The notes beneath the pieces are model-generated. The model was not told the DNA's origin. It saw only the letters and a program-made list of their open reading frames with translations, and ran no database searches. The translations under genes were made by a program, and so were the position numbers. From NCBI RefSeq assembly GCF_000143415.4, contig NW_003314303.1, forward strand, positions 1,594,785-1,658,784: a stretch of DNA of 64,000 nt, in the 5' to 3' direction. The stretch is from Selaginella moellendorffii. Its lineage: Eukaryota; Streptophyta; Lycopodiopsida; Selaginellales; Selaginellaceae. Below are positions 11,721-21,927 of the stretch, one piece after another; within the stretch, counting starts at the first letter, position 1; the number at the start of each line of letters is the position of its first letter.

Positions 11721-13985
11721 GGGCGCAAGGAGCTACTCACAAAGCATCAAAGGGAATCTCACCAGGATTTGCCCAAATTCGCGATCCAGCGAGCGCTCCC
11801 GGCGAGTGGCGCGGCATTTAAGGCGATTGCTGGGGTGGATCCAGCTGCCCATCACATCAAAAATCCATCTTGGTATCGCTCGCGAGAGAGAAAAGAGAGG
11901 GGCTGCGGTGGATCAGTGGTTGAAACAAGTCAATGAAAAGGAGCCATTTTATTCCACCGTGTAATGTCCGGACGTTCTCATGCGCCACCCAAGTTTGACT
12001 TTGCCAAAGTAAAGTATCTAGAAGAAATTTTTTGATTGTCAGTTATTATCATGGTCAAAGAGGAACTAGCGATGGATGGTAAAAGGAATCTTTCCCAGGT
12101 TGAAATTGAGAATTCTTCACAGTAGAGGAAATTTTACGAATGGATCAAGTGCTCTAGTCGTTTCTGGCTTGACCACAAAACATGTCATACATACATCCAT
12201 AGAACAACGAATTCTAGACACAAACACCACGCTCTTTCTCTGCCCCAGGTCATACAGCTCACAATTGAATATGGCTGACCATGTAGCATTAGTACTGGGT
12301 CTCAAGGTGGCTCGGAGTCATAGGATCATAAGTGTTATATATTGCTGTGTGCAAGATATTTCTCCTTCATATGGACAATTGCAACATTTAAACCAACAGG
12401 GTGGTAATGTAATGGGTTTAGGTACGGGGCTTGAAATTGTGAGGATCTGGGTTCTTGACGCTCAGCATGGCAAGGATAGGCAAATATTAAATCACTTCCT
12501 CTTTTGCATCTTGGTGTCTGATGCATTTTCTGTATTGTTTTTTCTGCTTTAAGACGCATTCCAGAAAAAAAAAACATAAGTTTTTTGCAGCTTTAACATA
12601 TTAGTTTGATTCCAAAATAATAAATTCATGATAAAATACTGAAACAATTTTAGTTCGCTTAAATATTATTTACAAAGAAGATTATTTTATAAGCCTACAG
12701 ACCAAAGGTTTTTAATCATAAGTTTACTATATATTCTATAAATTTGCATGCAAAAATAATACTAGATTTTTATATTCAATATAAAAATATTTTATATATA
12801 CAATTTCTTGGGTACATGAATTTATATTAAATCTCACAAACATAATACTAACCCAAACTATTTGAAGCCCTTGATGATTGTGGTAGTCATTGTGAATTTT
12901 GACTGAAATATGGGTATTATAGTAGTTGATAAAAAAGTTGATACCGCTTATGTAAATTTATATTTCTATTTTCTGTTGAAAGAGATCTCGGTGTAATATT
13001 TAATGTCTTTTGATATATAAAATATAAAAATTAATTTTACTAACTATAATCTTTGCAATACATAAATTCAAGGTCTTAAAATCTTTGAATAAAAATAATT
13101 ACTTCTAAATTTTATGGCCACTGAATAAAAGATTTTAAATTTTACACCATCTAAATTCCTCTTTTTCCCTAATGTTGAGTGCAAGCTTTGTTTATGTAGT
13201 ACAAAATTTATTTCAAGATGAAAACTTTCCCTTTTTTTTATTTTCAAGGGGTTGACAAAATGAGTAATTCCTAATCATATACTTTTAGATTGGCTAATAA
13301 TAAGTGGACTAAAAAACTTTTTTTCCTTCAAAGAACTTAGATTCATTTAATTTCACATAAATAAACTTTTGTACTTGGTTGGAAGGGTATATTAGTGACA
13401 AGCTCTAGAATTATGTCAACATCTGAAAAAGGATATGCAATATTTTTATTAAGGTAAAACTAATTTTAAAATTATTTATCAACTTAATATTAAGAAAAAG
13501 TATTTGTTAATGCTGATTTAATTCTTAATGTTTTTTGATATGTAAAAAAGTTTCAATAATTTTGCATAACTAAATATAAAGTCTGGATAATACTAGGATA
13601 TATGCAAAAAACATAAATAATTTCTTCATCAAAGAAACATAAATCTAAATTTCCATGTTCTTGTAGTCTTAATACATTTATTTATAATTTTTGACAACTA
13701 TAAAATAATTTTTTTAAATAATTAAAATCATCTAAAAACATCAATTAGATATTTTTATTTGTAAATACTGAAGATTGCTGATATAATAAATATTGATGTG
13801 ACATACTAAATGAACCACTTATTAGCATGTATTTTAAACTATTACAGCTAATACTGATTTTTATTATTTATGGTCTATATGAATATTATTTTCTAATAAA
13901 TTAGTAAATATAAAATAATTTTTTTATAATTATACATGAAGTTACAAAAGTTGCTATATCACTATAATTATTTCATAGTAACATA
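11721..13985. other. Intergenic region, largely AT-rich
   Basis: Bases 11721-11960 are the GC-richer upstream flank of the NB-ARC gene. From about 12560 the sequence is strongly AT-rich. An open frame at 12076-12552 has no recognisable domain and I do not support it as a gene. Confidence 0.5.
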
Positions 13986-13989
13986 TATA

Positions 13990-14255
13990 ATACATTTTTT
14001 TTATGGTTATTCCTACTTTTGAACCACTTTCATTATTAATTGTACCTAGAATAAAAACAGCATATGCATTAGTGGTATTTTTTTCAACATTTAAAGTTCC
14101 ATGTAAACTTTAACCTTTTGGAAGTTTAGTATTTGGTATAGTATTAATTGCCTTTGCCATTGTATTTACTATAATATTTATTATTAATACATTTAAAATA
14201 TCAAAATCACTAATGTCAAATTCAATTTCTTGTATAAATACTTTTACTACAAGTA
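13990..14255 (-). pseudogene. Unidentified AT-rich coding-like relic with one stop
   Basis: On the minus strand a frame stays open for about 40 codons, meets one TAA (near 14110), then continues for about 30 more. It contains NTMAKAINTIPNTKLPKG and, after the stop, NVEKNTTNAYAVFILG. The style resembles the frame at 6037-6372: AT-rich codons, Asn/Ile/Lys-rich, and a proline-glycine turn between hydrophobic strands. I cannot assign a family. Confidence 0.25.
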
Positions 14256-14668
14256 ATATTAAAAAAAATCTTTGTAGATTTCATTATGTTTTTGTTTGTT
14301 ATGCTTTACACTTTTAAGACTGGAGTGAAAACGTGTTTATTAATCATAGTTTATAATTTTTCAGTTGTGAGTACTCAAAAAAGAAATAAAACAAATATGT
14401 TTAAGAACTAAGAATAAAATTCATATTGGATTTCAATTTTAATTTAGGAAATATCAGCCTTTCAGTTTGTTTAGCAATCTTGATGGCTAAAGATGGTATA
14501 TGTTCATTTTATTTTACGCTAATTTATATTTGTCTTCTGAATATTGCAATGAAAGAGGACATTCCAAAAATTAGTTTACATATCTGCCTGGTAATTGGAG
14601 AAATGTATCGGACTCTCTTCCAGCTTTCGTTAATGCAAAGTTCAAAGTTAGACGAAGCCTCCTTTTAA

Positions 14669-16066
14669 TCAAGAAAATGTCAACTGAAGCATAGCCGTGG
14701 ATAAGAGCATGTAGGGAGCGCTCTTGTCTTCGCTCACATTGCACTTTGGCGCATTGATGGATCCAATCTCGCCATGGCTCCTGCGTGCAGCAAGCAAGCT
14801 CACACACACGGCATGGTCAGGCAAATAAGGCATTGAATCGATCAAGTCTTGGGCATCTTCCAGCCGCCCCAATCTCCCAAGAATGTCAACCATGCAGCAG
14901 TAGTGCTGCAAGCTCGGCAAAATGCCGTGATCGGCAACCATTCCCACAAAATGGGATCGAGCGCTCTCGAGCTGCCCAGAATGGCTGTGGGCAGTCAAAA
15001 TGCCCGCGTACGTGGTCGCATCGGGCTTCATCCCCTCCAGTTCCATGCTGTGGTATAGCCCCACGGCAACCGCGGTGTAACCGTGGTGACCACATGCGGC
15101 AACCACGGCGTTCCATGTCAGTGTGCTCCACGCCGGCATCCTGCCAAGGATCTTTGTCGACTCTCGGAGATTCCCAGCCCGACAGTAGGCCGCAATGAGG
15201 GTGTTCCAGACTACCAGGTTGTGCTCGGGCATGGAATCAAACACGGCTTTAGCTTTTCCAAGGTCTCCAGATGCGGCATTTGCTGTGATTATCGACGTCC
15301 ATGCAATGGTTGAAATATGGGGCATAGTTTTGAGCAATTCCACAGCTCTATCTGCGTCTCCAAGCATTGAGTAAGACGAAACCATGGCGTTCCACGAGAC
15401 TTCGTTTCTCTGAGGCATATTCTGGAATAGTTCCCCCGCTTCTCTGATCATTCCTGCCTGTGCATTTGCGAAAATGAGAGAGGTCCACGAGACGAGAGTG
15501 GTCTGTGGTATTTTCTCAAACAGTGATCTTGCTTCCAGAATGTTTGTGTTTTCAGAAGCGGCTTGTAACATTGCGTCCCACGCTACAGCATCACGGGCAG
15601 GCATTCTCTCAAAAACACGCTTTGCTTCTTCGAGAAGCCCATTCACCGCATTTGCAGAAAGCATAGCGGTCCAAGCAACGACGCAGCTTTGCTGAATCGT
15701 CTTGAAAATATGACTACACTGAAGAAGATCACCGTTTTGCGAGTACGCAACTAAAAGTGCTGTGCTTGCAACAACCCCGTGCGAAGGCATTGCATCAAAC
15801 TGCCTCCTCGCGTCATCAAGATGCCCGTTGCGGGCATAAGCCAACACCATGAAGTTCCACGAGTAAACATTCCGCTGCTTCACGGAATCAAACGCAGCAC
15901 GCGCCTGTGCCAGGCTTCCGCTCCGCCCATAAGCCTCGATCAGAAAATTCGCAAGGAGACGATCGGATCTAAACTCTTCCGCCCCAAGAATGATCGCGTG
16001 GATCCGAGTCGTGTCCACGAGACTCGTGCTTTGCCGGAGACGATTCGCGAGAAGCGCAACATTCAT
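14669..16066 (-). CDS. PLS-type pentatricopeptide repeat protein
   Basis: A single-exon gene of 465 residues made almost entirely of PPR motifs, visible as repeated segments such as NVYSWNFMVLAYARNGHLDD, VVAWTAMLSANAVNG and EVSWNAMVSSYSMLG. Motif lengths alternate near 31-35, as in the plant PLS subfamily. The C-terminus has an E-type segment (HYCCMVDILGRLGRLEDAQ) but stops soon after YMLLSTAM, so there is no DYW deaminase domain and the E region is cut short. PPR proteins bind organellar RNA and direct editing, splicing or stability; PLS proteins without DYW usually recruit a deaminase in trans. It is divergently arranged with the reductase gene at 16276. Confidence 0.9.
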   Translation of the reverse strand: MNVALLANRLRQSTSLVDTTRIHAIILGAEEFRSDRLLANFLIEAYGRSGSLAQARAAFDSVKQRNVYSWNFMVLAYARNGHLDDARRQFDAMPSHGVVASTALLVAYSQNGDLLQCSHIFKTIQQSCVVAWTAMLSANAVNGLLEEAKRVFERMPARDAVAWDAMLQAASENTNILEARSLFEKIPQTTLVSWTSLIFANAQAGMIREAGELFQNMPQRNEVSWNAMVSSYSMLGDADRAVELLKTMPHISTIAWTSIITANAASGDLGKAKAVFDSMPEHNLVVWNTLIAAYCRAGNLRESTKILGRMPAWSTLTWNAVVAACGHHGYTAVAVGLYHSMELEGMKPDATTYAGILTAHSHSGQLESARSHFVGMVADHGILPSLQHYCCMVDILGRLGRLEDAQDLIDSMPYLPDHAVCVSLLAARRSHGEIGSINAPKCNVSEDKSAPYMLLSTAMLQLTFS

Positions 16067-16275
16067 AGGCGCCGAAAAAATGGAGTCTCACATTGTTAGT
16101 CCACGATGGTCAGCGCAATGTCAACGGTGGTCAACAAAGCCCGAGATGATCGTCCATTGTTAGGATCAACGGTGGTCGATCAAGCGGCCAAGTGGCCAGC
16201 ACTTGGCTTCCCACGGGAGGAACAAAAAATTTATCTGTAGCCTAGGTTATTCCCTCATTCGCTCATTCTCTCTTC
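16067..16275. promoter_or_regulatory. Short shared promoter between PPR and reductase genes
   Basis: These 209 bp separate two divergent start codons and must hold both 5' flanks. Two similar stretches read CATTGTTAG and, further on, TCAACGGTGGTC (about 16092-16125 and 16155-16182), an imperfect direct repeat. No clear TATA box is visible on either strand. Confidence 0.5.
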
Positions 16276-17159
16276 ATGGCTCTCTTGTTCTTCGAGGAGT
16301 ATGCCGCGAATTCCTACCTCTACGCCGTCTTGGTGATCGGATTGGCATCGCTTCTTCCCATGGGATTGCTGGAGCTCAAAGGAGGAGGTCTGAGGTACTC
16401 CAAATTCGCCGAGGGGAAGAGTCCGCTAGGCGAAATCCCCAGCAGAATCGCCATGTTTCTCTTCTATTTCCCCTCGGCGGCATTGGCAGGAGCTGTTTTG
16501 AGCGCCACCATGGGAATTCTCCCATCGCCCGTCCCGGAATTCCTCAAGAACGCTCACCCTAGTCCCAGGTTCCTGGTGCTCACCGCTGCGATTTGCATCC
16601 ATTTCTCCAAGAGGGTCATCGAGGCAAGTGATTCTCTCCAAGCTGGTCACACTTTCTGACGATCTTTCGATCCATCCAGGTGCTGTTCGTGCACAAGTAC
16701 TCCGGCAATGCCGAGCTCCTGTCCAGCTTGAGCATCGTGTTCTTCTACACGGCCTCCACGGCCAATCTCCTCTACGCGCAGCGAGTCGCGGAGGATCTGG
16801 CACCGCCCAAGATCGACTTGATGTTCCTGGGGTGTGTGTTCTTCGTGGTCGGCATCGTCGGGAACTTCTACCACCACGATTTGCTCGCCCAGCTGAGAAG
16901 TGGCCGCTCCCCGCAGCAGCCGAGATACGTGGTTCCTCACGGCGGATTGTTCGATCTCGTCGCGTGCCCGCACTATCTGTTCGAGATCATCGATTTCATA
17001 GGCCTGGGGATGATCTCCCAGACTGCCATCAGCGCCGCCACAGTGATGCTCGTCGCCTTCTACCTCACCTCGCGAAGCATTTCCACCCGGCGATGGTACC
17101 TCAAGAAAGTCGATGGCTTCCCGAGAGAGAGGAAGGCTTTGATTCCATTTGTCCTGTAA
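16276..17159 (+). CDS. Steroid 5-alpha-reductase-family membrane enzyme
   Basis: Exons 16276-16623 and 16680-17159 join in phase 0 to give 275 residues. Several hydrophobic segments span the protein. The C-terminal block contains HGGLFDLVACPHYLFEI, followed by a membrane segment and ending RRWYLKKVDGFPRERKALIP. This is the signature of the 3-oxo-5-alpha-steroid 4-dehydrogenase C-terminal domain, close in style to the plant At5g16010-type proteins. Enzymes of this superfamily use NADPH to reduce a double bond in steroids, enoyl-CoA or polyprenols at the ER membrane; the substrate here is unknown. The length fits the family (about 260-300). The start ATG follows a 5' flank shared with the divergent PPR gene. 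Confidence 0.88.
16624..16679 (+). other. GC-AG intron of the reductase gene
   Basis: The only phase-consistent removal that keeps the family sequence uses a GC donor (GAG|GCAAGTG) and the acceptor ATCCAG|GTG, 56 bp long. A GT donor four bases downstream would shift the frame. GC-AG introns with GCAAGT are a known minor class of U2 introns. Confidence 0.75.
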
Positions 17160-17350
17160 ATGACGTGTCAGTGACATGTCAGCCGTGGTTTACACGTAAG
17201 ATTTTTCGGTGCCACATCAAGAAGCGATATTCGTTTAGGGTGACGTGTTTAACACGTGTAAAATCTGTCGGTGCCACGTCAGGAAGCTATTTGCTTAACA
17301 CATGTAAAATCTGTCGGTGCCCGGAGAAAGGATATTCGCTTAGGGTTTAT
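17160..17350. repeat. Imperfect direct repeats with ACGTG cores
   Basis: Three related units contain TTTACACG/TTAACACG/TTAACACATG followed by TAAAATCTGTCGGTGCC (about 17189, 17249 and 17294). The middle unit carries AACACGTGTA, a G-box palindrome. The units lie between the reductase stop and the next gene's 5' end and may act as promoter elements for that gene. Confidence 0.5.
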
Positions 17351-17496
17351 GGTGATTTTAGGGAAGAAGGCAGAGGAGAGGAAGGAATCGCTTTGGCGCG
17401 CGGCGAGGGGATGATTTCTTCCAGCGGCTCCACTCCTTGCTGATTTGGGCGGTTACATTTGTGGCACTCGTTTCTCGATTGGGCGGGCCAGCAGCT

Positions 17497-18126
17497 ATGT
17501 CGGCCGTGCTTGCGTCCCCATTTCTTGCGCAGCAAATCCGAGCTCCCGACGGTAAGTCTTTTCCTCGATTTCCTCAGTAGCTGCAATTCTATCCAAATCT
17601 ACAGTAGGAGCGGCTATTACTGGGAGTAGCGTTAGGATAATTCATGTTGGTCACCGCAAATTCGATGTCTCGGCTCTAGCAGTGACAACCACTTGCAGCG
17701 CGATGAGGGTATGTGTGACTGATCGATTTTTCTTGGTCGAAAGTTGTCTAAACTTCTTGGGATTTCTAGGCAACGTGTGAAGCCCAGCAGCAAACAATCC
17801 AAAACCAGTCGGCTGTCGTCTCCAAGACGGCTCCAATGCAATGTAAGCGTTTGTTCTTTGTGTTCTTCGTGTCGAATGGTAGAGAAGGGCTTCTTATCGA
17901 TGGTTTTGTGTCTCGATCGCCAGCGAAGGAAGCTTTCGTCCCCAAGCTTGACGATGGCGGTGGCGGTGGCCCCGGCGGCGGGGACGACGGTGGTGGCGAT
18001 GGTGGCGGCGGTGGCGGAGGATGGGGAGCTGGGGGATGGTGCTTCTGGGGCGTGCTACTTCTACTTGGATTTCTAAAGAGCAACGAGGAGAACAGCAAGA
18101 AGAGGAGAAGGCGAAGACAATTGTAA
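17497..18126 (+). CDS. Small glycine-rich single-span membrane protein, four exons
   Basis: Exons 17497-17551, 17605-17708, 17770-17842 and 17924-18126 join through GT-AG introns of 53, 61 and 81 bp into 144 residues. The N-terminus (MSAVLASPFLAQQIRAP) and the Ser/Thr/Arg-rich first half without acidic residues look like a plastid transit peptide. Next comes a short acidic lead (PKLDD), then a Gly/Asp-rich stretch of about 35 residues. After it lie a Trp-flanked hydrophobic segment (WCFWGVLLLLGFL) and a very basic tail (KKRRRRRQL). The function is unknown. Chloroplast proteins with a Gly-rich linker before one membrane segment are common in plants. The gene model rests on splice-site and frame consistency only. 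Confidence 0.7.
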
Positions 18127-18194
18127 ATTTTTTTTTTTCCAATCGATCATATTTCTTTGAATTAGGGTTCGTCTGGAGATGAAATTTGAACATC

Positions 18195-18444
18195 CGTGAC
18201 TGAAGAATGAAAAAATTAATTTTTGTGGGGAGGGATTCTTGCAACACTCATTCAAAACATCCATATAAAACTGGCAATTGCCAATGTCATGTCACTACTA
18301 TTGAGATCGCTATGGATGGGGTGAAACAACTAATTTAAAACCTGCAATCTTAGTAATAATGACATTAGTAGTTGCCAGTTGTATGTGGATTTTATGAATC
18401 AGTGTCACAAAAGTCCTTCCCCACAAAAATTATTCTTCAGTCGG
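18195..18444. mobile_element. Fold-back (MITE-like) element with about 90-bp arms
   Basis: The left arm (about 18195-18288) and right arm (about 18364-18444) are inverted copies. They share GACTGAAGAAT, AATTTTTGTGGGGA, the CAACACT/GACACTGATTCA region, AACTGGCAA and AATGTCAT, with a loop of about 75 bases. Transcription would give a long imperfect hairpin. No target-site duplication is obvious. A MITE or a young microRNA-like hairpin are both possible; the MITE reading is more likely. Confidence 0.65.
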
Positions 18445-18591
18445 TTGTTGTTTTATGGGAGTATTTAAAAGTCATAAATTGTTGCTATTTTTAAAAAAAA
18501 AATTCCTACTCAAAAAGCGTAAAGAACAAAAAAGGCCACCTGGAAATTTAAGAGCACGATTCGGGTTTTTTAAAAGAATAAAAGTTGATAA

Positions 18592-18664
18592 TGGAGATGA
18601 GGGGCATCGATCCCCTTACCTATCGCATGCGAAGCGATCGCTCTACCATCTGAGCTACATCCCC
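18592..18664 (-). tRNA. tRNA-Ala (anticodon CGC)
   Basis: The minus strand folds as a 7-bp acceptor (GGGGATG with CATCTCC, one G-U pair), D arm GCTC-AGATGGTA-GAGC, anticodon arm ATCGC-TTCGCAT-GCGAT, variable AGGTA and T arm AGGGG-ATCGATG-CCCCT, then discriminator A. The anticodon is CGC, reading GCG. There is no intron. The T loop is unusual: it begins A-T-C instead of the canonical T-T-C, losing the conserved T54. The gene may therefore be weakened. The sequence after the tRNA 3' end on the minus strand lacks a strong T run. Confidence 0.88.
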
Positions 18665-18721
18665 AAATCGTGATAACCAATTTAAATTCCTCCATCTTGT
18701 GGTGTCGTTAGAACCCTAGGA

Positions 18722-20680
18722 ATGATGGCGTGCGTCCAGGCGATCACGCGCTGGAATGCGGCCGCGCGCGAGCACGTCATTGCCGATCCTGGTAAGCGCA
18801 CAGCTCTGCCACTCCAGATCGTATCCGACGAGTCCAAGAATCTGGCGGATTGCCTCCAATCTCACAAGAAAGCGCGCAATCTCCTGTCCAGGGCGCGCGA
18901 TCCGCCCCGGAAGACCACGTACAGGCTCGTCGTGAGAGAGCTGTGCAATGGCGGGGATCTAGACGCCGCTCACAGGGTTTTGGATCTCATGGAAGAGAAA
19001 TTCCAGGCCAGGGACGTGATAGCTTGCAGCGCTGTGATCCACTGGTGCTTCCAGAGCAAGAAATATGGAGAAGCCTACGAGCTCCTCAAATCCGCCATCG
19101 CTGGAGGCTGCCGTCCAAACGTCGTGACATACGGAGTGGTGATCGAGGGACTTTGCAAGGCGCGGCGGCTCAAAGCCGCGCTGGAGCTCCTCGAGGAGAT
19201 GATCCTTGGCGGAGCTGTGGCTCCGAACGTGGTGATCTTCAACAGCGTCGTGAATGGATTTGCCCGAGCCGGGCATTTGGATGGCGCTCTTGGGACTCTC
19301 CGGATGATGAGAAAGGCTGGGTGTAATCCAGACGAGGTAACTTACAACACTTTGATCGATGTTTTCCACAAGCTTGAGAGGTTTGACAGTGCTCGTGAGC
19401 TCCTGGAACAGATGTGGGACTCGGGGATTCGTCCCGGCGTGGTTGCTTACAACACGATCATCTCGGGACACTGCAAGTCGGGGGATGTGGATGGCGCTCT
19501 CGAGATCTTGAGCTTGATGAAAGGTAGAGGTTGCTGGCCGGATCTCTTCACGTACTCGACGCTCATCGCTGCGTTTCTAAAACTTGGCAGGGATCGAGAG
19601 CTCCGGAAGTTTGTCAACGTTCTAGTTTCACGGACCTCGATTCCTCCTCTCGTGCCAACTTACGAGCCTCTGATACAGTCGCTGTGCAAGAGGCAGAAGA
19701 TCCACGAGGCCTTAACGCTCCTGGATCATATGGTGAGGAGTGGACGTCCTCCGGAGATGGCTGAGACTTACAACAATGTCATCGCGAGTTTCTGCGAGGT
19801 GTGCAACGTGAGAAAGGCCAAGGGGATTCTAGAGCTGATGATTGATAGCGGATGCAAGCCAGACGTTGTCACTTACAACACTTTGATCAGCGGGCTCTGC
19901 AAACTTCGAAGAGCCGACGACGCTTTGCAGCTCATGCGAGAGATGGAGCCAGCTCCAAACACGATCACGTACAACACCGTCATCAACGGACTCTGGAGGT
20001 CCAGGAAGGATACAGAAGCTCAGGCTTTGCTGGACGAGATGATCAGCGTGGGGTGTCCATTCAGCGTCTCTACTTACAACTGCGTTATCGCGAATCTCTG
20101 CCGGTCTCGCGAGATGGAGAAAGCAGTGGACGTCTTTCTCTACATGAGGAAGAAGAAATGCGAAGCGGACGAGGTAACTTTCGCAACGCTGGTGGACGGG
20201 TTTCTCCGAGACAAGAGGTTGGAGGATGCTGGTGGAACGCTGGACTGGATGGCAAGAGCAGGGATTCCCTCGGATGTTAAAAGCTACACCAAGCTTCTCA
20301 ACGCTCTATGCGACAGAGGCTCTGCTCAAAAGGCCTGCGAGATTTTCAACCTGATGGTGGACCGAGGATACGCTCCAACTCTCGTGAGCTACAACGTTTT
20401 GCTCAAAGGGTTGTGCAAGGCACTCAGGGTGGAGCACGCGCTGGTGTTGTTCAGGGAGATGCAAGAAAGAGAAATCCAGCCGGACGTGGTGAGCTACACC
20501 ACAGTTATCAAAGGTCTCTGTGCTGCGCGAAGAATCGACGAAGCCATCGATTTGTTTCGAGACCCCAGTTTCTTGGAGCCAAATGATATCACGCACGAGA
20601 CACTGAGAATTGGACTTGAGAAGTCGGGCCGCCTGGAAGACTATTCTTCGGTGACAGGAAGAAAGGATCAAAATGCATGA
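18722..20680 (+). CDS. P-type pentatricopeptide repeat protein
   Basis: A single-exon gene of 652 residues. After about 70 N-terminal residues, which could include an organelle-targeting peptide, it is a run of about 15-16 canonical 35-residue P motifs. Examples are PNVVTYGVVIEGLCKARRLK, PDEVTYNTLIDVFHKLERFD and PDVVSYTTVIKGLCAARRID. P-class PPR proteins bind specific organellar transcripts and affect their splicing, processing, stability or translation. ATGATG at 18722-18727 gives two possible starts; I take the first. The 3' end is only 45 bp from the next gene's ATG. About 45 bp around 20137-20192 are nearly duplicated at 27152-27208. Confidence 0.93.
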   Translation: MMACVQAITRWNAAAREHVIADPGKRTALPLQIVSDESKNLADCLQSHKKARNLLSRARDPPRKTTYRLVVRELCNGGDLDAAHRVLDLMEEKFQARDVIACSAVIHWCFQSKKYGEAYELLKSAIAGGCRPNVVTYGVVIEGLCKARRLKAALELLEEMILGGAVAPNVVIFNSVVNGFARAGHLDGALGTLRMMRKAGCNPDEVTYNTLIDVFHKLERFDSARELLEQMWDSGIRPGVVAYNTIISGHCKSGDVDGALEILSLMKGRGCWPDLFTYSTLIAAFLKLGRDRELRKFVNVLVSRTSIPPLVPTYEPLIQSLCKRQKIHEALTLLDHMVRSGRPPEMAETYNNVIASFCEVCNVRKAKGILELMIDSGCKPDVVTYNTLISGLCKLRRADDALQLMREMEPAPNTITYNTVINGLWRSRKDTEAQALLDEMISVGCPFSVSTYNCVIANLCRSREMEKAVDVFLYMRKKKCEADEVTFATLVDGFLRDKRLEDAGGTLDWMARAGIPSDVKSYTKLLNALCDRGSAQKACEIFNLMVDRGYAPTLVSYNVLLKGLCKALRVEHALVLFREMQEREIQPDVVSYTTVIKGLCAARRIDEAIDLFRDPSFLEPNDITHETLRIGLEKSGRLEDYSSVTGRKDQNA

Positions 20681-20725
20681 CGCTGACCCCGTACACTTTT
20701 AAGGGTTTGTTCTTTCTTCGTTCTC

Positions 20726-21906
20726 ATGGCTACTGACTTTACTATCAGAGAAGCTGTGAAGCAAGATCTAGTTCCTGCTGCGACCGTTCTATACAATGCG
20801 TTTCTGGAGATAAACAGTGCTACAAATGCTGCTGCTGTGGAGGTCGATTTTCCAAGTGTGGAAGTAGCCATCGCAGCAGTCAGAGGTCGACTGGAAGATG
20901 AAAGCTCAGCTGGTGTTGTGGCCGTCCAAGGGGGAGCTGTCATCGGTGTGGGATTCATCGTTTTTGGTTAAGTTGCTGAATTCTGGAATCTGGAATCTAA
21001 ACCACAAGCCTTTGTTTCAGGAGGAGAGGTGAATTCTCTGGCCCTTGTCTCGGTGATGCCTAGCACAGCAAACAAAGGTGTGGGGAAAGCTATCACTTTG
21101 AGCTTGCTGGAGAAATCCCGCAACACAAGCGCAGCATCTATACGACTGGTTCAGGTTCGCAACTTTTGACTCTGGCTTCTCAAAACGGTTTTCTCTCGGG
21201 CGTCAGGGAGCTCCGAACACGAAGAGCTTTTCCTTGTACGTGAAATTCGGCTTTCGTCCCGTGGAGTTCTGGAGTAATTTTCACGGCTCACTCAGCAAAG
21301 ACCAAGCCGAGAAAGCTGCCAACATCGCTGGCATCTCACTAGCTGGTAGTCCAGTTTTATACAAGATTTACACTTACTACATCTTTGACAGGCTATGTTG
21401 TCCGGGAGATGGAGCCGAACGACGTGGATGCTTGCTCCAAGCTCTTCAAGAAGACGCTGGGATACGACCGTGAAGCTCAGATCAGAGACGTGCAGCTTCG
21501 AGCATTAGGAAACGGCAGTGTTCTAGTGGTCATCAAAGACGGAACTATAGTGTGAGAACAGTGCCAAAGTTTTACCTTTCCAGATTCTCAAGCTTTGTCT
21601 TTGTGGCTCAGGGGATACACGACGGGTTTTGTTCGCAGTGGCTATGTGATTGCTACAAACGAAGAAGCTGCCATTGCATTATACTCGAGAGCAGCTCATC
21701 TTCATATATACATCTTGGGACAGCTCTATCCAACTTTGCTGCGATGGGCGCTCGAAGCTGGCCTTCCATTGATCAGGTACCTCTCTTTTCCTGTGAAGCT
21801 ATTCTTTTTACAAGATGGAATTTGCAGGCATGGATCGTTTATGGTTCTCGGCAGCTATCTCCGGCCGCAGCAAGGCATGCTGTGGAGTCTCTGTGGAGTC
21901 AATTGA
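20726..21906 (+). CDS. GNAT-family N-acetyltransferase, six exons
   Basis: Exons 20726-20966, 21021-21154, 21207-21345, 21392-21551, 21612-21776 and 21828-21906 join in frame to 305 residues, through GT-AG introns of 46-60 bp. The first half has a GNAT core: NSLALVSVMPSTANKGVGKA, with the acetyl-CoA-binding R/Q-x-x-G-x-G/A loop, followed by YVKFGFRP. The second half restarts (YVVREMEPNDVDACSKLF) and contains VGYTTGFVRSGYVIATNEEA, so the protein looks like two linked GNAT-type halves. The substrate cannot be told. The last intron is 51 bp, so its retention would keep the frame. The 3' end lies 22 bp from the end of the converging PPR gene. Confidence 0.82.
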
Positions 21907-21927
21907 TCCACTCATCTATCTCCAGTC

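Noticed and set aside
12076..12552. 158-codon open frame
   Set aside because: No recognisable domain, and ordinary intergenic composition around it.
14426..14668. 80-codon frame next to the PPR gene
   Set aside because: AT-rich, without domain, and overlapping only the 3' flank of the PPR gene.
17552..17577. 26-bp intron in the glycine-rich gene using the first AG
   Set aside because: Too short for splicing; the next AG at 17603-17604 gives a 53-bp intron with the same reading frame.
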